From NCBI GenBank assembly GCA_973895155.1, contig OZ316897.1:7502001-7566000 (forward strand): DNA of 64,000 bases, read 5' to 3'. Positions within the stretch are counted from its first letter, which is position 1. Each line of letters begins with the position of its first letter. The translations under genes were made by a program, and so were the position numbers. Positions 47,121-58,200 of this stretch are shown piece by piece. This DNA comes from Marsupella aquatica. Lineage: Eukaryota; Marchantiophyta. A model generated the notes under the pieces. That model was not told the origin of the DNA. It searched no databases and worked only from the letters and a program-made list of their open reading frames with translations.

Positions 47121-49426
47121 CCAGTTGTGGCATCATCCATGGCTCAGATCCTGCCAGATGGAGTTCAAACCATTTTTACACGCACCCCACTCAAAGTTGT
47201 CGTTAAGTTGCTGCTATTTAGATTCAGGGAGATGCATCCCTGTTTTGTCATTAAATGCACCTCGGGTATCCTCCACACCCCACGGGAAGTTTCTCTTCAT
47301 TTTTGTGTCACACTTCAGTTTCAGGCCAGCCTTTTTGGGTCCCCTCCCTGCCCCTCCCCATCCCATGTCTGGGCAGCCCTTAAACCCCGCCCTTCCTGTT
47401 GCCAGCAAAACACTTGATGGGGCCCTCTAGGTAAACATATTCTTGACGAGCCCCTAACTTTTTACTTTCCATTTCTCAGGACCTGTGTCATTATTTTTTC
47501 CATTTTTTAATTGTTACATAACGATGTAGTGTGTAGAAGCAATTTCAATGTAAACTACTCTTGTTTGAAAATAAATATATCCTCTTATAAAGTATGTATG
47601 AATTATTTAGCCCTTGTCACTCGAACCATATACATTATTTTTCATGTTCTCCAGGTATGAGGGTATGTGTCTCTTTGATAGTACCCTGTAGACTAGAGTC
47701 TTGGTTGACTATGATGGTTTTGCATAAGCTAATGCAAATAGGCAGGATTTGGGAGTGAAGCGGCATGCTGAACTTGTCAATGTCTTCATAGTTTTTAAAG
47801 ATTGGACTAGTGGTCACAGGGCGTGATACGCAAAGTGAATGTTTTTTAGTGTCCCTTTGAGTAAACGTAGAGAGGTGAATTGAGATATGATTTTGATTGC
47901 TAAAATAACATCAAGCTAGGAAATGCTCACGTCTAACATGAATATTTCCAAAAAGAAAATTGGCAAATAGTATCAAAGAATTCTTTAAGTAATGCGTGAT
48001 TTATTTGAAAGAAAACAACTTTTAAAAAACACCACCTGGATAGCACCCAAAACCATTGGTCCTTCTTATGAAACTTCAGGTAAGACTATGCTTTGGAGAA
48101 ATACTTTCAGGTATGAGTAATTCCAAAACATTGAGAGGGAACAACTAAAGAGAGTAAACATTACTTAACTTAAGTACTACAGTTTCCCTTGCATAAGTAT
48201 TTCAAAACATGAAAAAAATGAATATGAGAGTGACAAGGCTAAATACTTAGCACATACTTTACATATTTATTTTCAAGTACACTGAAAATTGCTTCTAGAC
48301 AATCCATCTGGTCGACTGAAGTAGATAACTGTATGGTTATATTATAATTAAAAAATGGAAAAAATAATGACACAGGTCTTGAGAAAGGGTTGTCGGGACA
48401 AGGGGCCCCATTAAGTATATTTGAAAAGTGAGGGGCTCATGGGGAATATCTGGGCCATCAAGTATTTTGATGTCATGCTGCTGACTTTTTGTTGAGTAGA
48501 GGTGGTGAACTAACTTGCCTCCAATCACGCCAAGGAGTGTTCATGCAAGCATCTATTTTCTACTCAATGCGATCGTTTCCTCTTTCCCTTATCCCCTTTC
48601 TATTTCTTTCCCCAATTTTTTTTGTTGCAACAAGGCGCTTTTTGTGATCCTTTAGTTTCTGCCGTGAAATTACTTTTTTGTCTTTTCCCAACTCCATTTC
48701 TCAACCAAACCAGGCTTTTTTGACATCCTTTGATGCCAGAAATTTTTGTCTGTAGGATCTGTAGTTATTTGAGTCATTTTTGCAGTTTTTTTGGACTCAG
48801 GCTTATTTTGGCTCTTTCATCTTGCAGAGGTTAGGCTAATGTTTCACCCCTTTATTGAGTCTCTTGCCTTTGGTATCCTGTTTCCTGGTTTGACATTTTT
48901 TATTCTTTGGAAATGTGACATTTACATTCTCTTTCAACCAGATAATTCTTTTCTGGGTTGAAATCTGAGACAATTTTAGTTTATTGCAACCCACAAAAGA
49001 GACCTCAATGCAACCAGACTCTTTTGGCATCCTTGAAGTCCTGCCTGAAATTTATGTTTTGGATGAGCGGGTTTTAGTTCTTCTTGCCATTGGTGGCTAC
49101 TTTGCCTTATTTGGCTCTTTGGTCTTGGGTTTTATTCCCATGTTTCAAACTTTCAAAATACATAGGAAATCTGACAAACTACCAGAGAGCGGGCCAGAGA
49201 ACCCATTAAAAAAAACTAGAAATAAAGGGGCTACCAAAAGCATGGGGCTTTAAGGGCTGCCCAGACATGGGATGGGCAGGGGCAAGGAGGGGACCCAAAA
49301 GGCTGGTCTGAAACTGAAGTGTGACACATAAATGAAGAGAAGCTTCCGGTGGGGTGTGGGGGGTAACCGAGGTGCATTTAATAACAAAATAGGGATGCAT
49401 CTCCCTAACTTGAAAATAATATTCAT
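47121..49426. mobile_element. Long-inverted-repeat element, copy E1
   Basis: A block reading agggagatgcatccctgttt...ctgggcagcccttaaa occupies about 47,226-47,400. Its inverse occupies about 49,245-49,406. Similarity seems to continue outwards for some tens of bases. The interior (48,480-49,245) is non-coding but nearly the same as the interior of copy E2. A foldback element sits inside at 47,407-48,475. No transposase was recognised, so this is a non-autonomous element of unknown superfamily. Confidence 0.7.
47407..48475. mobile_element. Foldback element F1 nested in E1
   Basis: The left arm (cttgatggggccc..., 47,407-47,620) is the inverse of the right arm (48,190-48,472, ...gggccatcaag). 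Shared stretches include acctgtgtcattattttttc and gcttctagacaat-type sequence. The empty site is shown by E2, where the flanking E sequences (cccttcctg and tgctgactgtttgttgag) are adjacent at about 52,395. Confidence 0.75.
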
Positions 49427-49434
49427 GGAGACTA

Positions 49435-52106
49435 CACTGATTACCGTAATTAGTATCACACACAATATTTACGAACAAAGGTTTTTGAAGGATATCACCA
49501 TAATTAATGTGTGTGAGACTATATAAGAAGTGAGAGTAAATACATGTTATTCTAAATTAAAGTAAGGGAGATTATTTTTGGTGACCCACAAATAGTGTGT
49601 GATGAATACTCAATTAATGTGTGTAACTTATGAATTTTTCCAGCCAGTAAGATGTATTTGCAAGGGCATATAAAATCAAAACATTATTTATTAAAATCAG
49701 GTTAGGAATACAATCAAAATCTTACTATGACAATTGACTAAACTCCCTACTCATACTCCTGTAATCCAAGTCTACTCCAATCCATTTCCAGATCCAGAAT
49801 TGTCATGTCCAGATTCATCATCTTGTGATCCAAAATCATTGCCTTCAGACTCAGAATCCACAGGCGGTCCTCTTTTGAATCAGAATCAGTACTACTAATC
49901 TGTGGTGAAATTACAGGAACAATGTCAATCTCTGTATCTTGATCAGGTACATGTCCCATACAAGGCACAGGTGTGTCTTCAAAATGAATCCTGTATTTTT
50001 GAATCAAATTTTGAAGATCTAGATTCAATTGTTGTTCATGCCACACTCCATTGATATCAAGGGAAAGACCACAACGAATCATAGCCTTCCTTGCATATGT
50101 TATACCAGTGTGCTTGTCTCATTGTTGATTGACCTTCTGTACAGATGTTGCAGCAAGCTTTAAGAAAAATCTTTTGCCAGGATTCTTCACTGCTCCAGAA
50201 TTCTGCCCACTGCTTCGACCAGAATTTTGAAATCCATTTCCACTCATGATCGTCTTCAACTTGTGCTTCTCCCAGGCATCTGTCCACGCATCCTTGATCT
50301 TGGAGATCACAAATGAATCACAAATGAATCACATCAGTGGAGCATTGAGGTAAGTTGCGTATGGTAGCATTCAATCTCTGCAACGTGGTGAAAGATGCTT
50401 CTGTATAGTCATGGCCCTTGAAATTGTCGACAAAAATCACTCTCGTTTGCCCACCTTGAAGATTGGTGACTTGGCAGCGCGGTTCATTCAACCATTGATT
50501 CCAGACAGCTCTCGTCATGAAACCATTCTTTGCAGATCTGTAAGCAACACCAGGAATTGTATCCTCCACATTCCTAATAGGATAAGAGCAACGATCATTC
50601 TGGAAAACAATCATAGGAACCTCTATGATAGATCGAGACCCTCCAGTGAGACGTACGGTCATGGTCATGCCTTGCCCACCAGAAACTACATCTGCATACT
50701 TGACATTGTCATCACCACAAAATCCCAGTGTCTTGCCATTGTCAATGTTGACAATGAAATGAGTTTCGTCAACATTTTCAACAAGGTCTTCATTTAGGGT
50801 CCCTGCTTCAAACTCTCTCTTGAGTTGTCCCAAATGGAAAGCGATCTCTTTATCTATGTGCTCTTGCTTCTCTGCACTCACCATCAGTTTCCCTGTTTGT
50901 GCCCTGCCAACAATGTTGCACTTCCCCATAAATCTCTGAATCCAGCGAAGTGTAATCTTCTCTGAGATAGGAATTCCTCCTGATAGAAATGTTGAAGAGA
51001 ATTGCGGATGAGTTGATTCGTCAAGCACTTGCTTTGCCAACTGCTGCAAAAGCTTCGGTGAAAATTTCACTCCTGCCTTTCATAATCGATTGAACTCGTC
51101 CACAATAGAGTGGTATAACCACGTAACCCAATCCTCTGTCTTCCTGCCTCGACCTTCTCTTGCCTTTCGCAACATCTTTCGAATGATTCCATCCTTACGA
51201 ACATTGATGGATATGTCTCTCTTTGCTAATTTGCAACCAAATTGCTTGATTCTTCCACCAATCTGCAGCCTTCTTGAGATTTGCATTCTCACTACCTCGA
51301 AATAACGCTGTGAACTCCTTAACAGTCCTTGAACACAGTCCAGCTTGGCCATTCGCCTCTCTATCTTGCCTCATCCACAAAACGACCTTCTTACAATCTT
51401 GCATGGTCACGACGTACTGAGGTGCTCTCTTACGCTTTGTCTGGACAACTTCTGTACGTGCAACTGATCGATCTAGAGAAAGAGCTTCAGGTAATGAGTT
51501 TTCTGGAACATCTTCGACAAGCTCTGCAGGTTGTGTCGAAACTCCAGTCCTCCCTATGTTCCTCACTCTAAGTCGAGATCGAGCAAATGCAGATATTAGA
51601 GGCGATGCAGAATGGAAATCCATTGTGGAGAATGCTGCGATGCAGAAACTTGAGAAAACACACAGAAATTTGGCGAGAATGTTATGAGATTGGTAAACAA
51701 GTTTTGGGAAGTGTTTAGGTCACGGATAGGGCCGGCCAAGGGTTGGGATGGTCGAGGGGAGTGTAGGGCAGAAGTTTGGCGGAAATTTAGGCAAAGTTGT
51801 GGTTGGGAGTGAGTGCCGCTTGCTCCACCAGTGCTGCCTATAGTTTGGTCCCAAGTTTGACCCTGGTTTTGTAAAAGTCAGCCATCAGTTTGCAAAGAAG
51901 CATTCCTTTATACTCTCACATGAAAACAAAAACTGTTGTCTTAAAAAGTGTACTGTAGTGATCTTTTTTATTAATGTATAGGAGATTAATAAGGAACTTA
52001 GTTTTTATATTTTTTGGAGCTTTGTCATCACACCCTTAATAGTGTGTGTGAGACTATTTATGCAAGGAGACTAAATAAGTTATGATACTAATTACGGTAA
52101 ACAGTG
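49435..52106. mobile_element. Pogo/Tc1-mariner-like element, 2,672 bp, TA duplication
   Basis: The left end CACTGATTACCGTAATTAGT and the right end are inverse for about 24 bp with one mismatch, and each is flanked by TA (49,433-49,434 and 52,107-52,108). Short atgtgtgtgagactat-type sequences repeat near both ends. It contains a decayed DDE_1 transposase on the minus strand. The right flank is E2 sequence, so it lies at the edge of that element. Identity extends a few bases beyond TA (gac/gtc), so the exact boundary has an uncertainty of 2-4 bp. Confidence 0.78.
49747..51623 (-). pseudogene. DDE_1 (pogo-like) transposase relic
   Basis: Minus-strand fragments in order: 51,623-51,195 (N-terminus), 51,352-51,080, 51,079-50,318, 50,310-50,119 and 50,082-49,747. 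A basic N-terminal region (QTKRKRAPQYVV) precedes a helix-turn-helix-like segment. The catalytic domain shows NVDETHFIVNID, VIFVDNFKGHDYT and LPQCSTDVIHL, matching the DDE_1 order with Asp in VDET and Asp in FVDN; the third acid was not pinned down. Breaks are a frameshift near 51,280, an in-frame TGA at 51,080-51,082, and a 2-bp loss in a repeated gtgattcattt near 50,330. The acidic Asp/Ser-rich tail is in the last fragment. Not functional as it stands. Confidence 0.82.
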
Positions 52107-52108
52107 TA

Positions 52109-54423
52109 GTCCCTGTTTTGTCATTAAATGCACCTCTGTTCTCCCCCACACCCCATCGGAAGACCCTCCTCATTTTTGTGTCACAATTCAGTTTCAGGCC
52201 AGCCTTTTTGGGTTCCCTCGTTGCCCCTGCCCATCCCATGCCTGGGCAGCCCTTAAAATCACACCCTTCCTGCCCAACACCCCACCTGAAGACTCTCCTC
52301 ATTTTTGTGTCACAAGTCAGTTTTAGGGCAACCTTTTTGGGTTCCCTCGCTGCCCCTGCCCATCCCATGCCTGGGCAGACCTTAAAACCCCACCCTTCCT
52401 GCTGCTGACTGTTTGTTGAGTAGGGGTGGTGAACAAAGTTGCCATGACACCAAGGAGTGTTTATGGCAAGCATCTACTCTTTCCCTTATCCCCTTTCTAT
52501 GTCTTTCCCCAATTTCTCCAAAGAATAGTCTTACGTGAACTTTAGTAAGGTGAACCAATGGTTTGGGTGAGAATCCGGGTGCCTCGCCGGTGCTATTTGG
52601 GTGCTATTTATTAAAATTTGTTTTTTGCAGTTAAATCAAGTGGCCCTTAAACAATTCATTGATGCTATTTTGCCAAAAAACCTTTGTGGAAATATTCATG
52701 TTAGACTTGAGCATCTCGTTGGTGTTATTTTTGTGAAAGTTTTTTTCAGATGTGAGCACCTAGCTAGAGCATTTCAGGCAATTTACACAATGTCACTTAA
52801 ATGGTAATTTTTATTGTTTAGCTTAGTACACAATGCACTAATTGAATTCACAAGGCATCAATTGAATTCATAAAAATGAGCATTAGGATGCACATAGTAA
52901 CAAATGTAAAAGCAGTTATATGACCTTAAAATTTGAGCTCAATGTTGGTGAAACAACCACAAAATTAGCTATCAAAATCATATCACAATTCACGTCTCTA
53001 TGTTTACTCAAAGTGACACAAAAGAAACTTTCACAAAAAGAACTTGGTGTGTTTAGGAAATACTCACGTTGGACTCCTTTTTTTTGGCAAAATAGCATCA
53101 AAGAATTGTTTAAATCACACGTGATTTATTTGCAGAAAACAAATTTTTAAAAATAGTACCCAAAACCATTGACTCGCCTTACTAAAGTTCAGGTAAGACT
53201 ATGCTTTGGAGAAATACTTTCAGGTGTGAGTACTGCCAAAAACTTTGAGATGGAATACCTAAAGAGAGTACATATTAGGTACCTTAAAGTAGTACTTACC
53301 TTGCACAAGTATTTCAAAACATGAAAAAAATGAATATGGTAGTGATAAGGGCTAAATACTTTGTACATATGTTATCTATTTATTTTAAGCAAGTGTACAC
53401 TTAAAATTGCTTCTAGAGAGTACATTTGGTGGACTGATGTAGATAATTGTAGGATTATGTTACAATTAAAAAATGCAGAAAAGACTCACACAGGTCATGA
53501 GAAAGGGTTGCAGGGACAAGGGGCCCCATTAAGTATATTTGAAAAGTGAGGGGCTAGTCATGATTATCTTCACCTAGAGGGGACCCATCAAGTATTTTGC
53601 TGGCACTTTTTGTGATCGTTTAGTTTCTGCCGTGAAATTCCTTTCTTTGTCTTTTCTCAACTCCATTTCTCAACCAAACCAGACTTTTTGACATCCTTTG
53701 ATTCATGCCAGAAAGTTTTGTCTGTAGGGTTGTAGTTATTTTAGTCATTTTTGCAGTTGTTTGGACTTCTTATTTTGGCTCTTTAATCTTACAGAGGTTA
53801 GGCTAATGTTTTCACCCCATTATTGAGTCACTTGCCTTTGGTATCCTGTTTCCTGGTTTGACATTTTTTGTTCTTTGGAAATGTCACATATACATTCTCC
53901 TTCAACCAGATAGTTCTTTTCTGGAATCTGAGATAATTTTGTTCCTACAAAAGAGACCTCAATGCAACCACACTCAATGCTGAGAGGAATTCCTGCCTGA
54001 AAAAAAAATTGTAGGGAGGGTTTAGTTCTTCTTGCAATTGGTGACTACTCTCGCCTTATTTGGCTCTTTGGTCTTGGGTTTTATTTCCATGTTTCAAACT
54101 TTCAAAAAATACAGTCAGAAAAATCTGACTAATGATCAGAGAGCGGGCCAGAGAACCCATTATTTAAAATAGAAATAAAGGGGTTACCAAAAAGGGCGAG
54201 GTTTTAAGGGCTGCCCAATTAAGCATGGGATGGGCAGGGGCAGCCAGGGGACCCAAAAAAGCTGGCCTGAAAAAAGTGGGACACAAAAACGAGGAGAGTC
54301 TTCCGGTGAGGTGTGGGGGAAAACCAAGATGCATTTAATGACAAAACAGGGACTCGTCTCCCTGAATAAAATAATTGACAAGAGTGGGGCGCACAAAGTG
54401 AGCAATGGACAATGGCACCAACA
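52109..54423. mobile_element. Long-inverted-repeat element, copy E2
   Basis: It has the same arms as E1. The forward arm occurs twice in tandem (52,111-52,260 and 52,270-52,400), and the inverse arm is at about 54,205-54,363. The interior matches E1 (48,490-49,245) at 52,400-52,515 and 53,590-54,190. The left edge is truncated at the pogo-like element. A foldback element interrupts it at 52,517-53,590. Confidence 0.7.
52517..53590. mobile_element. Foldback element F2 nested in E2
   Basis: The arm at 52,517-52,690 (aatagtcttacgtgaacttt) is the inverse of 53,030-53,215, and the rest (53,216-53,575) matches the right half of F1, ending ggacccatcaagtatttt. The outer left arm seems missing, so F2 is left-truncated. 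It sits at a different place in E2 than F1 does in E1, so the two insertions were independent. Confidence 0.68.
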
Positions 54424-54439
54424 ACAAGGTACAAGTTAC

Positions 54440-55230
54440 ACGCTCATAATGAACCTCAAGGTTGCCGTGCCCATGTACATAACTCCATTTTATAAATCAC
54501 AACTAGATTCATTAAAACCAACTTTCTCTTTAGATGTATTAATTGTTATGGTGGCGGCTGTACAGTGAACATTATGAGATTATTTCAAAATGGATACTTT
54601 TTTTACCATTAAAAGGTTGTATAGCTACGTACTTGAATGTAATGGCCACATAGTCTACAAAGATAATAATTCATGAATTTTTTAGCAAATTTCCAAATCG
54701 CCCCGGCAGAAACATTGTTTACCTAACGTCTAAAGAATGGACACTCACAAAACTAGAGACTCAAAAATGGTCACTAAGAATCCTTTCACAAACTCCACAC
54801 TTTGCAAATTAAGGAGGGACTTCCACACCAAATCGAGCGGCACCTTTGTGTACGACATGCTCCCTCACCAAATTTAGGGTGCCCATTAGGCACACGGGGG
54901 CTATCATGATTGCTGGTGGGGAAGATGAAGGGAAGACTTTGCAAAAGAGGGGCTTCTTTTGTCAAATTGAGGGCTGCCCTTAGCTAGACTTTCAGACTTA
55001 CACAAAATAGGTAAAGCGGCCTATATAGATCGAGAGAGCACAGTCCACAGTACTTGCCAGGGACGACCTTTCCAATCCAAACAGTATCACTTTTGTGCAT
55101 ACTTGATCTTCTTTGCTTCTTTGCTTCTCTTGAACTACTTGCGGAACTACTTGTCGATCAAGTTTGTCAACATCTTTTGAGCATTCTTTGAATTCACTCT
55201 GTCTATCGGATTTAGCAAGTGATCACAAGC
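54440..55230. other. Upstream region of the HECT gene
   Basis: About 800 bp without a gene. It presumably contains the promoter of the plus-strand HECT gene; no core element was assigned. Confidence 0.4.
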
Positions 55231-55239
55231 TACAATTCT

Positions 55240-58200
55240 ATGCAAAATATGGATGAGCCCGCAGAGTCTAGCTATTTACAGCAAAGGAACCTCGTGCCAG
55301 GATATGGTAGAACTCTGAGGACCCCTACATCTCAAGTATCGGGTGCAGAGCATTCTCATTTGCAAGCCAATGATTCATTATCACCTCCAATCCTTCCATT
55401 TCCATTCTCATATCATCAGTCTGGATACCGGTTTGATGGAGAATCTAGAGGTGGGTTGAATTCACAAAGACGACCACCAATGGTTGCAAGACCTGCGCCG
55501 GTGATCAGGAATAGATCACGTTATGACAAAGAGGTGGAGCGTGCTATACATGTCCCTCTCTTGATCTATGAGGCAGAACAAGTTGACACTGGACATCAAA
55601 GTTGTTGCATGAAGAAAGTGGCAAAATTGAGGCCAGATCCAATTCGCATTCGACTACCTGGATCTACACCTTGGGGTGGGGCCTATGATGGACGTCCATT
55701 TCCAGAGGGATCAGCGCAATTACACATTGCAAAAGTGGTGGCATCCCAAGAATGGTCAGACAGACGTTTTGCAAACGTACCTGGTTGTTTTCTTACAAAG
55801 ACACATGCAGGGCAACACAAAGATACAATGGACACGCTCGGTTGTGCATCATTAGATCCATTTTTCCAATCTGCAACTACAGAATGGAGGGACTTCCCAC
55901 GAAATGCACGAGTGGTCTACATCCAGGATCCTACTCACCAGATGACCCCACAACAAATTAGCCACTACCATGTGGAAGCAGCGGCTAATACAGGGGCAAC
56001 TAAGATTGTGCCTTCACAAGGAGGCCGCAGATCTACTCGACAAGCAAATGGGCAAACAAATCAACGTACTGTTGCAAAAGGTAAGAAAGTTGCAAACCTC
56101 TCATGTATTGTTTGAGTACAGCCCGATATACAGTAGATTGGTTGAAATTTGACAATATAAGGTGCATCTTGTCATTCAGATGATGCTTTGGAAACAGAGC
56201 ATGAGCCAATTCAACGTGAGTCAGAACCTCTGGAAAGTCCATCACAATCTTGGAACTCTGATACACGAGCAGAGAGCTCAAACTGCTGTATTTCAACATC
56301 TCAATTGGAAACGTTGGATGGCACCTCAAACTGGTTGGATGGGAGGTCCAACTTGGCAGACTCAACAGAATTACTAACAGGTATATTGCTCACTCTATAT
56401 CTAGTATACAATGTAACATACTCTATATATTATCATTTTGTCAAGCCCGGCCAAGAAGTCTCAAACTAAACAGTACTTACGCCATTGTTTGATCGATCAA
56501 TAGAGTGGCCTCACTCACCAAGAAGACGGTTGGATTCGACCTCACTACCAACAAATGTGGGAAACCGTTCCAATCGGGTTCTTCAACTCCAACACACTTG
56601 CAACTTCTCGTCACCTTCCAGTATTTCAAGTGAGTTCTTAAGATGCCCAACACTTGTTAGTTGCCCTCAGTGATAAATCACAGTTGATCTTGATTTGAGA
56701 CTTCACGGAGAATACTATGAGGGCGGCCCTATCTACTAGAAAGGGCCCGTGCTGTAGACTGTAAGAGACTTTCTCCTTTGGTATTGTTTGAGCTAAGCCC
56801 GGAGCTAAGTTTTGGTGATCATGAGATCCATAGGTACACCATCGACTTTACCATTACAAATCCATTTACAACAACCACCACCAGTTGGCCGCGAGGTGGG
56901 GCAAGCTAGAAATGGACAACCTTTTCCGCTGATCCAAGAATCTTCAAGGCGCCAAAATGAAGTGCGCGATGGTGACTCTGTACAACATCCCTTTGTATTG
57001 GAACCCGACAATCTGAGTCCAAGGCTAGAGGCATCACATAGAGGTATTATTAGCCTTGATCAATGAACGTGCCTAAATATGCGCCTATCGGGCTGTCTTG
57101 TATGTGCATCTTCCCTTCGTAATGCGGCCCTTCAGAATGTGAGACTTTTGCAAAGATTGAGATTTGCTATAACAACTCAATCGTACCCTCTGATATGTGT
57201 TGAAAGCACCAAGGAGCCCGTGTCCCTGCTCTGTCGTTACCTGTTGCATAGTATACAAGGAACTATGTAGGGGATTCTCGAGGGGATAGAGGCTGTGAGG
57301 AATTTACTATTTGCAAATTGGCAATGCGCAATCCTGTGACCCTGGAAAGTGCCGCTTGATACACTTAGCCAAATGTAAAGGACATTCATGGCTGCATGCC
57401 AAAACTAAGCTGCCTAGAGAGACTTCTGATTTTGGCAACCAACGTGTTTGGCCTTTCTCGTCAAACTTCCAAATTTGGTGGTACCCAAACAATCTTTTGA
57501 CAGCTTGTTGCAATTCTTCATGGCAAATGTCATCTAGGCCACCTAATGTAAATGTACTCACACTTGTATTTGGGGTATAACTTTGAACAGGTCCACGGTA
57601 CACCCCGGGTGGGGGACCACAACATTTTGTCGTTGAACCAATTGGTGAATTGGAAGACAATGCCATAGATTGGGGGAATGAAACAACCGCCTTGTTGGAA
57701 GCCTATTGTACAGCAAGAGAACGACTCTCGGAATTTGATAGAGGCATAATTTTGACTGTGGATTTATCAACGGATGAAGCAGAGGAGATGTTTTGGCAAA
57801 GCTTTGATGCTGTCTTACAAGAGGAACGCAGTAAAACAGGTGGGAATGCTGGCCACCACATTGAATTCCTCCAACATCGAAGAGATGCTAAACTTGGACT
57901 AACACAGGCAATGCTTGAGGATGAAGTTGCACCTATGCTGGATACGTTAGAAAGCTTGAGTACATATACCAAGTTTGATTTTGAGAAGTATTTTGGTGGA
58001 GGAGCAATTCCAAGATGGCAAATTTGGGAACAACTACAAAAACTCACAAAAGAGCTTGATCCCAAATTTGTTCGGGTTAATTTGGAGACATCATTGCAGA
58101 TTTTCAGGTACAGACTACCTTCTCTATTATTGATCATCCAGATGTTCAATTGCTTTTATGTCCATACTTATGATCATTTGGCTGGCCTGTCTGATCTAGT

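Noticed and set aside
47107-47430. ORFs of about 100 codons in the E1 arm, and their counterparts at 49.2, 52.1 and 54.2 kb
   Set aside because: They are the repeated arm sequence read in several frames, with no conserved single frame.
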